DNA of 37,927 bases. Source: Bdellovibrionales bacterium (GTDB lineage Bacteria > Bdellovibrionota > UBA1018 > CAIMNF01). Shown piece after piece: positions 7,191 to 15,562 of this stretch (its first letter is position 1; each line of letters opens with the position of its first letter). The notes beneath the pieces were generated by a model, which had not been told where the DNA came from, ran no database searches, and saw only the letters and a program-made list of their open reading frames with translations. The stretch is from contig JAGWXK010000014.1 of assembly GCA_018969905.1 (NCBI GenBank), positions 1-37,927 on the forward strand, written 5' to 3'. The position numbers were made by a program, and so were the translations under genes.

Positions 7191-8370
7191 GGATCACTTC
7201 GCCTCTGAATACGGGTTTTTTTGGAGTGGGTTCATACGTAAAACGATCGGGCCTGCACACCAAATTCCTGAGCCCCGATGCCGTGCGGATCGGATCACTG
7301 ATCACACGGACCAGGCCTTTTGGAGATGTGGCCCGGTCTTCCGACCTTTTTGATGCAAACCAGACATAGGAAAACTTGAGCCAGTCCCGTACGCCCCCGA
7401 GTTTGATGGAAAACTTGCGAAAAAATTCTCCAGGCAGTTTTGCGGGAACCGAAAAATGGCACCAGTTCTTTCCGCTCGAAAGAGGACACTTTTCACGGTG
7501 AAGGCAAGGACCCCAGATCGGGAGGGGTGAATTGGAGAGCATCACTTCGTCACGGATGCTGGAGAGCCTTTGTGATGGTTCACGGAAGGCAGGCTCCAGG
7601 AGGAGTACGCCCCCCCCTTTTGGGTCCTTTAGAAACGGTGCAAGACCTTGCTGAAATACGGCGGCTCCCGGGGCTCCTTCGTTCAAGACATTTCCGAAGA
7701 GAACCAAGGAGGCATCAAATGAGAAACCCTTGGGATGTTTCCACCAGGGGCGGACCTGGGTGGTCAGACCGATGGAGCCGTCGATCTCTGGAAAGAGCTC
7801 AAGCAGTCTTGAAAGCAACTGTTCCCCATCTTTCAAAATCGCCTCATTGTGATCAATCCACAAGAGCTCGATGGAAAACGGAAGTCGAAGTTTTGAATCC
7901 TTTTTTCCGATGGGTTGGTCCTTCAGGATCTTTTCCAGTGCGTGACACAAGAACGCAATCGACGCGGTCCCGGGGCCCGCGCCCACATCGAGGATCCGTA
8001 GGGTACCGGTTTCCACGGCATGATTCAGAGCCGCATCGACAGCCGCCGGGTGACGATCAAAAAGAGTCAGGAATTTGGCTCCCTGAAGGCCAAAAAAGTA
8101 AAGAAAATAGCTCGATCGGAATCGGGCTGTGGTGAAATAGTTCGGCAGTCGATCACTTTCCCGGCCAGAGGTGAAAAACTCCGAAAGTTCGAGAAGGCCC
8201 TTGGAAAAAAAATTGACATCCTCTTTTGAGAAGGGCTTCTTCTTCCAGGATTCAGAAGGAGAAAATCGTTCCTTCACGAATGCAGGAAGAGTCCCGTCAA
8301 GCAGCCGGGACCATCGATCTGGAAAATGAGGGGTCTCGGCAAGCGAGAAGGTTTTTGCAGCAATTTTCAT
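7153..8370 (-). CDS. Rsm22/METTL17-family small-ribosomal-subunit methyltransferase-like protein
   Basis: This 405-residue protein belongs to the Rsm22 family, whose mitochondrial members (METTL17) assist small-subunit assembly and bind an Fe-S cluster. SAM motif I is RILDVGAGPGTASIAFL (about residues 125-141). The C-terminal half has CLHREKCPLSSGKNWCHF (Cys289, Cys295, Cys304) and a later Cys372 in RNLVCRPD. Together these are four cysteines placed as in family members proposed to hold a [4Fe-4S] cluster. I chose the ATG at 8370 (MKIAAKTFSLAETP), 50 bases from the divergent gene at 8420; a longer in-frame form from 8448 would run into that gene. It heads a five-gene overlapping set. Confidence 0.82.
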   Translation of the reverse strand: MKIAAKTFSLAETPHFPDRWSRLLDGTLPAFVKERFSPSESWKKKPFSKEDVNFFSKGLLELSEFFTSGRESDRLPNYFTTARFRSSYFLYFFGLQGAKFLTLFDRHPAAVDAALNHAVETGTLRILDVGAGPGTASIAFLCHALEKILKDQPIGKKDSKLRLPFSIELLWIDHNEAILKDGEQLLSRLLELFPEIDGSIGLTTQVRPWWKHPKGFSFDASLVLFGNVLNEGAPGAAVFQQGLAPFLKDPKGGGVLLLEPAFREPSQRLSSIRDEVMLSNSPLPIWGPCLHREKCPLSSGKNWCHFSVPAKLPGEFFRKFSIKLGGVRDWLKFSYVWFASKRSEDRATSPKGLVRVISDPIRTASGLRNLVCRPDRFTYEPTPKKPVFRGEVIHDPLFQPRHKNH

Positions 8371-8419
8371 TGAGGCTTTGGTATACTCTATTTTGCGGCG
8401 GAATTGAAAAGGAGTTTCA

Positions 8420-8902
8420 ATGTGGCCTAAAAACAGGAAGTCCTCCATCCAGCAGTGGATGAAACAAATCGAAAATCAGGGATTCAAGTTCTTTTGTGTA
8501 AGTTGCAGGCGCGAGCGAAGGCAGTCTCCGCCGGCGAAGGTCGGCTCTGTCGCATTTTTTTTTCATGTCTTTCTGGCAACGATGTCCTTCACGCTTCTCT
8601 TCTGGCCTCTCATGGGGGCAAAAGGCTTCCTCGCGTTCCTGATTCCTGCGGGGGCGGTGCTTGAGGCGGTGTACCGCCTGAAAATGCGTTCAGCCATGGT
8701 CTGCCCCGACTGCAAGTTCGATCCAATCCTGTATTTGGTGGACCGCCAGAAAGCAATTGGGCAGGTGGAGGATGCCTGGCGGAAAAAGTTTTCCCAAAAA
8801 GGGATCCCTTTTCCTGAGAAAACAAGGGCATCCGGAGAACCTCGAAGAAGCCTTGACTTCCCCAACACAACGGGCGTAAGTCAGAGGCATGTCAATCAAT
8901 AA
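8420..8902 (+). CDS. Zinc-ribbon membrane protein of unknown function
   Basis: This 160-residue protein carries CVSC (Cys26, Cys29), two transmembrane segments (about 43-62 and 68-86), then CPDC (Cys95, Cys98). With an even number of membrane spans, both CxxC pairs would lie on the same face, probably the cytoplasm, and could form one zinc site. The C-terminal 50 residues are polar and probably disordered. AAGGAG lies 7 bases before the ATG, an excellent ribosome site. TATACT at 8382-8387 may serve as a -10 box, without a clear -35. The 3' end overlaps ssb by 14 bases. I do not recognise the family. Confidence 0.75.
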   Translation: MWPKNRKSSIQQWMKQIENQGFKFFCVSCRRERRQSPPAKVGSVAFFFHVFLATMSFTLLFWPLMGAKGFLAFLIPAGAVLEAVYRLKMRSAMVCPDCKFDPILYLVDRQKAIGQVEDAWRKKFSQKGIPFPEKTRASGEPRRSLDFPNTTGVSQRHVNQ

Positions 8903-9398
8903 AGTGATCTTGATCGGGAACCTGGGCCAAAATCCGGAAGTGAAGCATTCTGCCTCCGGACAAGCCATTTGCAACCTAAGCATCGCAACCAATGAGTCTT
9001 GGACGGATAAAAACGGCCAAAAACAGGAAAAAACCGAGTGGCATCGGGTGGTTGTATTTGGAAAGCTTGCAGAGATTTGCGGACAATACCTCCAAAAAGG
9101 ACGCCAGGCCTACATTGAAGGAAAGCTTCAAACCCGGTCTTGGCAGGATAAGGACAACCAAACCCGTTACACTACCGAAGTAGTGGCCCAATCCGTTCAG
9201 TTCCTGGGCGGAAACGCTGGTGCAGGCCGATCCTCCAATCAGGAGTACGGCAACTCGAATTCCAACTACGGAGCTCAAAACCAGAACTACGGTGGTTCTT
9301 CTAACTACGGTTCAAACTCAGGTGGAAACTCCAATTATGGAGCAGGAGCATCATTTCAATCGGAACCTACCTTTACCGAAGAAGATGTTCCATTTTAA
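8889..9398 (+). CDS. ssb: Single-stranded DNA-binding protein
   Basis: This 169-residue SSB protects single-stranded DNA in replication, repair and recombination. Residues 1-112 form the OB fold, from [17 protein letters not shown] and [12 protein letters not shown] to [13 protein letters not shown] linker of about 45 residues is rich in Asn, Tyr, Gly and Ser with repeated N-Y-G units. The acidic tip ends EEDVPF, the conserved peptide that recruits partner proteins. The ATG lies within the end of the zinc-ribbon gene, with AGAGG just upstream. The next gene starts on the base after the ssb stop, so they are likely cotranscribed. Confidence 0.96.
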   Translation: MSINKVILIGNLGQNPEVKHSASGQAICNLSIATNESWTDKNGQKQEKTEWHRVVVFGKLAEICGQYLQKGRQAYIEGKLQTRSWQDKDNQTRYTTEVVAQSVQFLGGNAGAGRSSNQEYGNSNSNYGAQNQNYGGSSNYGSNSGGNSNYGAGASFQSEPTFTEEDVPF

Positions 9399-10115
9399 AT
9401 GATAAATTCTGATTCCAAAGTTCTCGTCGTGATCCCCACTTACAACGAGATCGAAAATCTTGAGCCGATCACCAAGGCTGTGCTTGCACGTACGCCCGAG
9501 AGTGTCCATGTTCTCGTGGTGGATGATGGATCTCCGGATGGAACTGGAAAGCGGGCCGATGAGCTCAGTGCCTCGGAGCCCAGAATCCACGTGCTTCATC
9601 GTACAAAAAAAGAGGGCCTTGGGCCGGCATATATCGCCGGGTTTCGCTGGGGATTTGCGCAGAACTTTGATCGCTTGATCGAAATGGATGCGGATTTTTC
9701 ACACAAACCCGAGTTCCTCCCGACCATGCTTTCTCTGTTGAACGAGCATGATTTTGTGATCGGCTCCCGGTATGTGCCAGGAGGCGGGACGGTAAACTGG
9801 GGGCTTGGTCGTAAGATCATCAGTCGCGGAGGCAGTCTCTATGCGCGTACCATGCTGGGTGCTCCGATTCGTGATTTCACGGGTGGTTTCAACGGATGGA
9901 ATCGAAAAGTACTCGAGTCGATTGATCTCGGAACTCTCGAGGCGGGAGGCTATTCCTTTCAAATCGAGCTGAAATATAGGGCGTTTAAAAAGGGATTCCG
10001 CTGTAAGGAGTTTCCGATCATTTTCGAGGATCGACGCGTCGGAAAATCCAAGATGAGTTCGAAAATTGTGTTTGAAGCGCTTGCTCTTGTGCCGAAACTT
10101 CGCTTTAAAACCTGA
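9399..10115 (+). CDS. Polyprenol-phosphate mannosyltransferase (DPM1-like, GT2)
   Basis: This 238-residue family 2 glycosyltransferase likely moves mannose or another hexose from a nucleotide sugar to undecaprenyl phosphate at the cytoplasmic face of the membrane. The motifs VVIPTYNEIENL, VVDDGSPDGTG, EMDADFSHKPEFLP (the D-x-D metal site) and GSRYVPGGG are classic for the dolichol-phosphate mannose synthase group. It has no C-terminal membrane domain, so it is the short soluble form. The start ATG follows the ssb stop directly, giving zero spacing and probable translational coupling. The final acceptor (lipopolysaccharide, glycoprotein or other) is not indicated by neighbours. Confidence 0.87.
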   Translation: MINSDSKVLVVIPTYNEIENLEPITKAVLARTPESVHVLVVDDGSPDGTGKRADELSASEPRIHVLHRTKKEGLGPAYIAGFRWGFAQNFDRLIEMDADFSHKPEFLPTMLSLLNEHDFVIGSRYVPGGGTVNWGLGRKIISRGGSLYARTMLGAPIRDFTGGFNGWNRKVLESIDLGTLEAGGYSFQIELKYRAFKKGFRCKEFPIIFEDRRVGKSKMSSKIVFEALALVPKLRFKT

Positions 10116-10140
10116 ATAAAAACAGTTAGAATCACCTCCG

Positions 10141-11091
10141 ATGTCTAATCTCGGGAAATCAATGTGGACGCGCGCAGCGTGGCTGGCGGGAGTTTGTGCT
10201 GCCGTTAACGTTTTGTATTTCTCCGTTTCCGCCCTGGCAACTGGCCGCTCCTCACATCAGCAGCACATGCACACCCTGATTCTCGTCGATAAAAAGACCA
10301 ATCTTCTTCACGTCGCGCACTACGAACCGGATGATTCTTTCAAGATCTTGAAAACCTATCATGCCACCACTGGAAAGGTAAAAGGAGACAAAGAGGAAGA
10401 GGGGGATTTGAAAACGCCGGAAGGAGTTTATCAGTTTTCCTCCAAGATTCTCCCCCCACGAATCAAGCCCAAGTTTGGTGCGATGGCCTTTTATGTGAAT
10501 TATCCAAATCAATACGATCAGATCGCAGATTGCACAGGAAACAACATCATGTTGCACGGAACTAACGAGCCGGATCGTTTGAAGAGGGATTTTGACAGCG
10601 AAGGTTGTGTGGTTGTCCTGAATGAGGAGCTTCGGGAAATTGAACGATTCATTCAGGTCGGGCTCACCCCGATATTGATTTTTGATGCCCTGACTCCCGA
10701 ATACAAGAACGGGGGACGCGACGAAAAGCTCCATCGTTTCTTTGATTCGTGGATCAACGACTGGGAAAGTCGGGATGTCGAGAAATACATGAGTCACTAC
10801 CACACGGATTTCTCCTCTCCCATCAAAGGCCGTACTTTCGACCGGGACTCGTGGAAGCAGTACAAGGCGGCCTTGACGAAGAAATACTCTTCAATTCATG
10901 TGAATGCGAGCGAACCCTTCTTCTTCCGTCATCCGAAATATACCATGATGATGTTCACCCAGGATTATGAGTCGGAATTGAAGAACGGTAGGAAGGGGTT
11001 GGTGTCCCGGGGAACCAAAACTCTTTACATTGCCGAGGAGAATGGAGAACCCAAAATCATCTCTGAGAATTTCAGCCAGATGATGTGGTGA
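10141..11091 (+). CDS. YkuD-fold L,D-carboxypeptidase/transpeptidase with NTF2-like domain (Csd6/Bd1075-like)
   Basis: This is a 316-residue envelope protein. A hydrophobic segment at about 11-33 acts as signal peptide or anchor. The YkuD catalytic domain covers roughly 42-180 with IMLHGT (His139) and the nucleophile motif DSEGCVVV (Cys156). An NTF2-like domain follows at about 196-316. This two-domain layout is that of Helicobacter Csd6 and Bdellovibrio Bd1075, which trim tetrapeptide stems of peptidoglycan to tripeptides and set cell curvature. A plain L,D-transpeptidase activity cannot be excluded from sequence. No strong ribosome site precedes 10141; a second ATG at 10162 is possible. The next gene starts 8 bases after the stop. 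Confidence 0.82.
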   Translation: MSNLGKSMWTRAAWLAGVCAAVNVLYFSVSALATGRSSHQQHMHTLILVDKKTNLLHVAHYEPDDSFKILKTYHATTGKVKGDKEEEGDLKTPEGVYQFSSKILPPRIKPKFGAMAFYVNYPNQYDQIADCTGNNIMLHGTNEPDRLKRDFDSEGCVVVLNEELREIERFIQVGLTPILIFDALTPEYKNGGRDEKLHRFFDSWINDWESRDVEKYMSHYHTDFSSPIKGRTFDRDSWKQYKAALTKKYSSIHVNASEPFFFRHPKYTMMMFTQDYESELKNGRKGLVSRGTKTLYIAEENGEPKIISENFSQMMW

Positions 11092-11098
11092 GAATCAG

Positions 11099-12340
11099 AT
11101 GAGTACGGCAGGAATGAATTCGGATGTATTGGTAATCGGCGGTGGATTGATTGGAAGCTCAATAGCCATGGGTCTTTCACGAAGAGACGCAGGATCGGTC
11201 ACCGTGGTGGATCTTGATCTTGGAGGGGAGTGGAGTAGCAGTGAACTCAACGCCGGAGGAGTAAGGGCAACCTGGTCTCAAAGGGTAAACCTCCTCGCAT
11301 CCAAAAGCTCCATCGAATATTTCGGAACCGTAGCCGATTCGATCGGCTATCGTGATTGCGGATATCTCTGGCTTCATCGTCCTGAGTCTTTCTCTTCGGC
11401 GTTAAAGGCCCGCGAAATGCATGTAAAAGAGGGCTGGGCTGTCGATGTTCTCGATGTAAAACAGATTCGTGATCGCTGTCCGTTTATCGACAAGACGGAT
11501 GATCTTGCCGGTGGGCTTTTCGGTGTGAAGGACGGGCTCGTCAATCCAAACCGCCTGAAAGAGCATTATCGGGAGTTGGCAAAAGAGGCTGGTGTGGTTT
11601 TTATGGATGGCGTTTTTGTCACCGAAGGCAACCGATCCTCCGACTGGAAGATTAGGGCTTTCCGATTCAAGGATACGTTGAAAAGCGAGGATAAGCGAAG
11701 GATTCTGGAGCAAAATCCCACCAGCCGTGACTCCTTCGACGGATCTTTGGGAGAGTGGATTGAGTTTTCTGCGGGACAGGTGGTGAATGCGGCAGGCGCC
11801 TGGGCTCCGAAACTTGCGTCCATTCTAGGCTATGAGTGTCCCTCCGTGCCTGTTCGCCGGCAGATCTCGCTTTTTCATGCAAGAGACCTCGACCTTACTC
11901 CGTACGGCATGATCATAGACCCCAGTGGTGTATATTTTCATCCCGAGTCGATTTACGGTCTTTCGGGCTTCGCAACTCCGGGTGAGAGTGCGGGATTCAA
12001 TTTCAGGTACGATGCGGATTCCTTCTTTGAGGAGCACATTTGGCCTGCACTCTACGAGCGATCCACCGGCTTTGAGAGCCTTAGGCATGTGAGTGGGTGG
12101 GCGGGGCTTTATGAAAATTCTCCGGATCATCATGCGATTGTCGGACCAGTGAACGGGTTGCCGGGTGTGTTTGAAGCACACTCCTTCTCGGGTCACGGTG
12201 CGATGCAAAGCTATGCGGTGGGAATCGCAATTGCAGAGCAAATGACCAAGGGTCGGTATGAGACTCTCGACTTTTCAGATCTTTCCGGCGGGCGATTCAA
12301 GTCTGGTCGCACGATTGCAAGTGAAACCTGGGTGATCTAG
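11099..12340 (+). CDS. FAD-dependent oxidoreductase, D-amino-acid/sarcosine oxidase (DAO) family
   Basis: This 413-residue flavoenzyme starts with the dinucleotide-binding motif VLVIGGGLIGSS (about 10-21). A basic/acidic strand end (VTVVDLD) follows about 20 residues later, as expected for binding the FAD ribose. The C-terminal stretch HSFSGHGAMQSYAVG is the second FAD-binding segment of the DAO fold. The substrate is probably an amine or amino acid; nothing in the sequence narrows it further. An approximately 35-residue charged segment around residues 190-220 looks like an insertion. GGTGAG precedes the ATG. The stop codon is directly followed by the start of the next gene. Confidence 0.85.
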   Translation: MSTAGMNSDVLVIGGGLIGSSIAMGLSRRDAGSVTVVDLDLGGEWSSSELNAGGVRATWSQRVNLLASKSSIEYFGTVADSIGYRDCGYLWLHRPESFSSALKAREMHVKEGWAVDVLDVKQIRDRCPFIDKTDDLAGGLFGVKDGLVNPNRLKEHYRELAKEAGVVFMDGVFVTEGNRSSDWKIRAFRFKDTLKSEDKRRILEQNPTSRDSFDGSLGEWIEFSAGQVVNAAGAWAPKLASILGYECPSVPVRRQISLFHARDLDLTPYGMIIDPSGVYFHPESIYGLSGFATPGESAGFNFRYDADSFFEEHIWPALYERSTGFESLRHVSGWAGLYENSPDHHAIVGPVNGLPGVFEAHSFSGHGAMQSYAVGIAIAEQMTKGRYETLDFSDLSGGRFKSGRTIASETWVI

Positions 12341-13375
12341 ATGAAAGTCTCCCGGACCCGCTCCATTCTGGAATCCGCATTGAGGCAAGGAGTCGGTTCC
12401 GGGATGGCAGCCTCTTTTGGCAGGATCGGATCCGAAAAAAAAGTCCGCCACTTTCTTGGAACCCATTCCCGATTTTCGGGTTCTCTGCCTGTGGGCGAAG
12501 AGTCGTTTTTTGATCTCGCATCCTTGACGAAGATTCTGGCAACCACTCTCCTTTGCATGAAAAAAGTGGAAATCGGAGAACTTTTCCTCGATACGAGGCT
12601 TGAGGAATTACTCACTCATCGATCAGGCCTCCCCGCGTGGAAGCCCTTTTATGAAGCAATGCGGACCCGATTCGGAGATCGCTTGGGCTCACTGCCGCGC
12701 GATGAGCGCATCCAGCATTTCAATTCATTGCTGGATGCGGTGCCTGCGGAGGAATCCCGGCGTGGGAGTGTGGTTTATTCGGATCTTGGATTTCTGCATT
12801 TGGAGCGGATTCTCGGAGACACTTTCGAGAAAGAGCTGATGGGCCTTTATGCACAAGTGCCGGGGTTGCGTCTCCATTATCGCGAGGCTTCGGGGCTGCT
12901 GGTACCGGATCAGGCACAGTATGTGATGACCGAGCTTTGTCCATGGAGAGGGCCTCTGCAGGGTGAGGTTCATGATGACAATGCCTGGTCTCGCGGGGGA
13001 ATGGCCGGCCATGCAGGACTCTTTGGAAGACTTCGGGATCTGGAGCTTTGGGTGGATGCCCTATTTCAAGAAAAATTTGTTTCGTTCAAGACCCTGCGTG
13101 AATTTTCAAGAGTGGTGACCGACATATCCGGTAGCAGAAGGGCACTTGGGTTTGATGTGCCAACTCTTGATGGAAGTGGTTCCACGGGGTTTGTGTTTTC
13201 CCCCTCGACCATCGGGCATCTCGGGTTTACGGGAACTTCGCTTTGGCTGGATCTGGATCAGGGGCTCTATGCAATCTTGCTTACGAATCGCGTGCACCCC
13301 GTTCGAACGGATGACCGGATCCGGCTTGTGCGGCGGGAATTTCATGAAGCGGTTCGAGACGAGTGGAGAAGTTGA
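12341..13375 (+). CDS. Serine hydrolase of the beta-lactamase/penicillin-binding family
   Basis: This 344-residue protein has the three motifs of the class C beta-lactamase-like fold: SLTK (Ser61, Lys64), YSD (Tyr146-Ser-Asp148) in place of Y-x-N, and HLGFTGTSLW as the third H-x-G motif. LLTHRSGLPAW is also typical. Such enzymes may be peptidoglycan peptidases, esterases or D-amino-acid amidases. There is no clear signal peptide, so it is probably cytoplasmic, which argues against a classical secreted beta-lactamase. It sits immediately after the oxidoreductase gene and 1 base before the M48 lipoprotein gene, in a tight run of wall-related genes. Confidence 0.83.
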   Translation: MKVSRTRSILESALRQGVGSGMAASFGRIGSEKKVRHFLGTHSRFSGSLPVGEESFFDLASLTKILATTLLCMKKVEIGELFLDTRLEELLTHRSGLPAWKPFYEAMRTRFGDRLGSLPRDERIQHFNSLLDAVPAEESRRGSVVYSDLGFLHLERILGDTFEKELMGLYAQVPGLRLHYREASGLLVPDQAQYVMTELCPWRGPLQGEVHDDNAWSRGGMAGHAGLFGRLRDLELWVDALFQEKFVSFKTLREFSRVVTDISGSRRALGFDVPTLDGSGSTGFVFSPSTIGHLGFTGTSLWLDLDQGLYAILLTNRVHPVRTDDRIRLVRREFHEAVRDEWRS

Positions 13376-13376
13376 G

Positions 13377-14189
13377 ATGAAGAACGGGGTGTCTAAAATT
13401 TGGGGTTTCACGGCGCTCATCGCACTGGTCGCCTGCGCGACGTCTCCCTTGGGACGAAAGCAGATCGTTCTTTTGAGTGCAGGAAAAATGGACGCCATGG
13501 GAGCTCAGTCCTTCGAGGAACTGAAGGCAAAGACTCCCATTGAGCGGGATGCGAAGGTCAATCAATATGTGCAATGCGTGGTTGCCCCCATTCTCGAAGC
13601 ATCCAAGGGGCGGGTAAGTGTGGAGCGGTGGGAGGTGGTGGTCTTCAAGGATCCTTCTGCCAATGCATTTGCCCTCCCGGGCGGAAAAATCGGAGTTCAT
13701 ACTGGAATTCTTCCGGTCGCGAAGACTCCAGCCCAGCTTGCCGCGGTATTGGGTCATGAGGTCGGACACGTGATGGCCCAACACGGAAACGAGCGGGTAT
13801 CCCAGGGGCAATTGGCGTCGATTCTTTTGGGTGCGACCGATCTCGCAGTCAAGGACATGGATGACTCGAAGAAAAGACTCCTGATGGCGGGGCTCGGAGT
13901 GGGGGTTCAATTCGGAGCCCTTCTTCCGTTCAGCAGAACCCAGGAGAGCGAGGCGGATTTGATTGGGCTTGAACTCATGGCAAAAGCCGGGTTTGACCCT
14001 TCCGAGAGTGTTGAACTTTGGAAGAACATGGCTGCCGCCTCCGGGGGCAAGTCGCAACCGGAATGGATGTCGACCCATCCTTCGAGCGAGAGCAGGATTT
14101 CAAACCTAAAATCGCACGTTCCAGCCCATGTTCCGGAATATCAGGCGGTGGTGAACCAAGGCCGCGCCCCTCGCTGCAAGTTGAACTGA
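13377..14189 (+). CDS. M48-family metalloprotease lipoprotein
   Basis: This 270-residue periplasmic zinc protease is of the LoiP/BepA type. The lipobox LVAC places the lipidated cysteine at residue 20. The zinc site is LGHEVGHVMAQH (His127, Glu128, His131), with the third ligand likely Glu192 in ESEADLIG. Family members degrade misfolded outer-membrane proteins. No TPR domain follows, so it resembles LoiP more than BepA. The start at 13377 is chosen because GGAGAAG lies just upstream and the signal peptide begins there. A longer frame from 13146 would overlap the previous gene by about 230 bases and hide the signal. Confidence 0.9.
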   Translation: MKNGVSKIWGFTALIALVACATSPLGRKQIVLLSAGKMDAMGAQSFEELKAKTPIERDAKVNQYVQCVVAPILEASKGRVSVERWEVVVFKDPSANAFALPGGKIGVHTGILPVAKTPAQLAAVLGHEVGHVMAQHGNERVSQGQLASILLGATDLAVKDMDDSKKRLLMAGLGVGVQFGALLPFSRTQESEADLIGLELMAKAGFDPSESVELWKNMAAASGGKSQPEWMSTHPSSESRISNLKSHVPAHVPEYQAVVNQGRAPRCKLN

Positions 14190-14257
14190 CCTGTTCGCCG
14201 GTTTCCCGCTCCTGATTTTGTTTTTCAACCTACCCGCTTTCGGCTATGCTGCCGGCC

Positions 14258-14737
14258 ATGCCCATCTCGATCAAAGACACAATTTTTTTGCGGGCGTTTT
14301 CTTTTGCAAAAATTCCTCTTCTTTTTGCGGCGGGACCGAAAGTCGTTTCGCTTGATGACCATACCTGCGTGATTTCTCTGCCCTTTAAAAGACGCAATCT
14401 CAATCATCTTGGTTCCATGTATTTCGGGGCTCTTTGCATCGGGGCGGATGCGGCAGGTGGATTGATTGCGGCAAAAAAATTGCGGGAGTTGAAGTCCGGA
14501 AAAGGAAGTCTCATTTTCAAGGACTTTACGGCCAAGTTCTTAAAGCGCCCCGAAGGGGAAACCCATTTCACCTGCCGGGTGGGGGATGAGATCTGCAAGG
14601 CGGTCGAACGGGCGGCTGCAACGGGCGAACGGGTCGATCTTCCGGTTCCGGTCACCGCCACGGTTCCCTCGATTTCAGGGGACGAGCCGGTGGCCGAATT
14701 CATTCTGACTCTTTCCCTCAAGGTAAAGCGGGGGTGA
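14258..14737 (+). CDS. DUF4442 hotdog-fold protein (putative thioesterase)
   Basis: A protein of 159 residues matching the DUF4442 (YiiD C-terminal-like) family of hotdog folds. Its signature is KRRNLNHLGSMYFGAL followed by CIGADAAGGL, where the Asn-His-x-Gly-Ser segment lies on the helix that packs along the active site. It is likely an acyl-CoA or acyl-carrier thioesterase, with substrate unknown. Start choice is uncertain: ATG at 14246 (four residues longer) is equally possible, and neither has a good ribosome site. TATGCT at 14244-14249 could be a -10 box that would give a nearly leaderless message, but the -35 is unclear. It follows a gap of about 68 bases with no other feature. Confidence 0.78.
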   Translation: MPISIKDTIFLRAFSFAKIPLLFAAGPKVVSLDDHTCVISLPFKRRNLNHLGSMYFGALCIGADAAGGLIAAKKLRELKSGKGSLIFKDFTAKFLKRPEGETHFTCRVGDEICKAVERAAATGERVDLPVPVTATVPSISGDEPVAEFILTLSLKVKRG

Positions 14738-14740
14738 TGG

Positions 14741-15541
14741 ATGGCATTCCGGTTTGACAAATACGCTCACTATGAAAATTCCGTCCAAACCCCCGAGGAG
14801 CATGTTCGCATCTTTGATCGGATGTTTTTTGACATCCGGAATCGTCCGGCGCGTTCCCTACGGGAGGATTTCTGCGGCACTTTTTTGATTTCAAAGGAAT
14901 GGGTGAAATCTCATCCTGAGCGCACTGCGATGGCGCTCGATCTCGATCCTGAGCCGCTGAAGTACGGGAAGAAAAACACCCTGGCCCGACTTTCTGCGAG
15001 TGAAAAGAAGCGGATTACCCTCTTGCGGGAAAATGTCTGCACCGCTCAAAAGCGGAAATCGGAAATCATCGGAGCTGGAAACTTTTCTTTTTTCATCTTC
15101 AAAACCCGCGAACAGATGCGGCTTTACTTCAAGGCTGCCCATGAATCGCTGAGCCGGGACGGGATCTTTGTGCTCGAGATGGCCGGGGGGCCCGGGTTCA
15201 TTTTAACGGGCCGTGAACAAAAAACCTACCGCGTACCGGGCCTCGGCAGGTTTACCTATTACTGGGACCAAAAGTCCTTTGACCCGATTCATCACCACGG
15301 GCTTTATGCGATCCACTTCAAGGACAAGACCGGAAAAATGCACCGCGATTGTTTCACTTATGACTGGAGGGTGTGGACGATCCCCGAACTCCGCGAGATC
15401 ATGAAAGAAGCCGGATTCCGCGAAACTGCGATTTATTGGGAGGAGCCGGGCCCGGATGGACAAGGAAATGGCGAATATGTTCGCACGGAAACAGGGGATA
15501 ATGCCTACTCCTGGATTGCTTTTGTGGTTGGCATCAGGTGA
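14741..15541 (+). CDS. Class I SAM-dependent methyltransferase
   Basis: This 266-residue methyltransferase shows LREDFCGTFLIS as a divergent motif I and AMALDLDPEPL as motif II, where the Asp contacts the SAM ribose. DGIFVLEMAGGPG marks the later strand of the Rossmann core. A 90-residue C-terminal part with FTYDWRVWTIPELREIMKEAGF is typical of small-molecule or protein methyltransferases. The target is unknown. GGGGGTGATGG lies directly before the ATG, 3 bases after the preceding stop, so the two genes are probably cotranscribed. Confidence 0.8.
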   Translation: MAFRFDKYAHYENSVQTPEEHVRIFDRMFFDIRNRPARSLREDFCGTFLISKEWVKSHPERTAMALDLDPEPLKYGKKNTLARLSASEKKRITLLRENVCTAQKRKSEIIGAGNFSFFIFKTREQMRLYFKAAHESLSRDGIFVLEMAGGPGFILTGREQKTYRVPGLGRFTYYWDQKSFDPIHHHGLYAIHFKDKTGKMHRDCFTYDWRVWTIPELREIMKEAGFRETAIYWEEPGPDGQGNGEYVRTETGDNAYSWIAFVVGIR

Positions 15542-15562
15542 ATTCTCTTTCAGAATGAAAAA

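Noticed and set aside
12341-13375. Classical secreted beta-lactamase (resistance gene)
   Set aside because: It has no signal peptide, and Tyr-Ser-Asp replaces Tyr-x-Asn. The family includes many peptidases and esterases, so resistance is not supported.
13281-14078. Minus-strand frame of 265 codons opposite the M48 protease
   Set aside because: It is antisense to a gene with a perfect HExxH site and lipobox, and has no recognisable domain.
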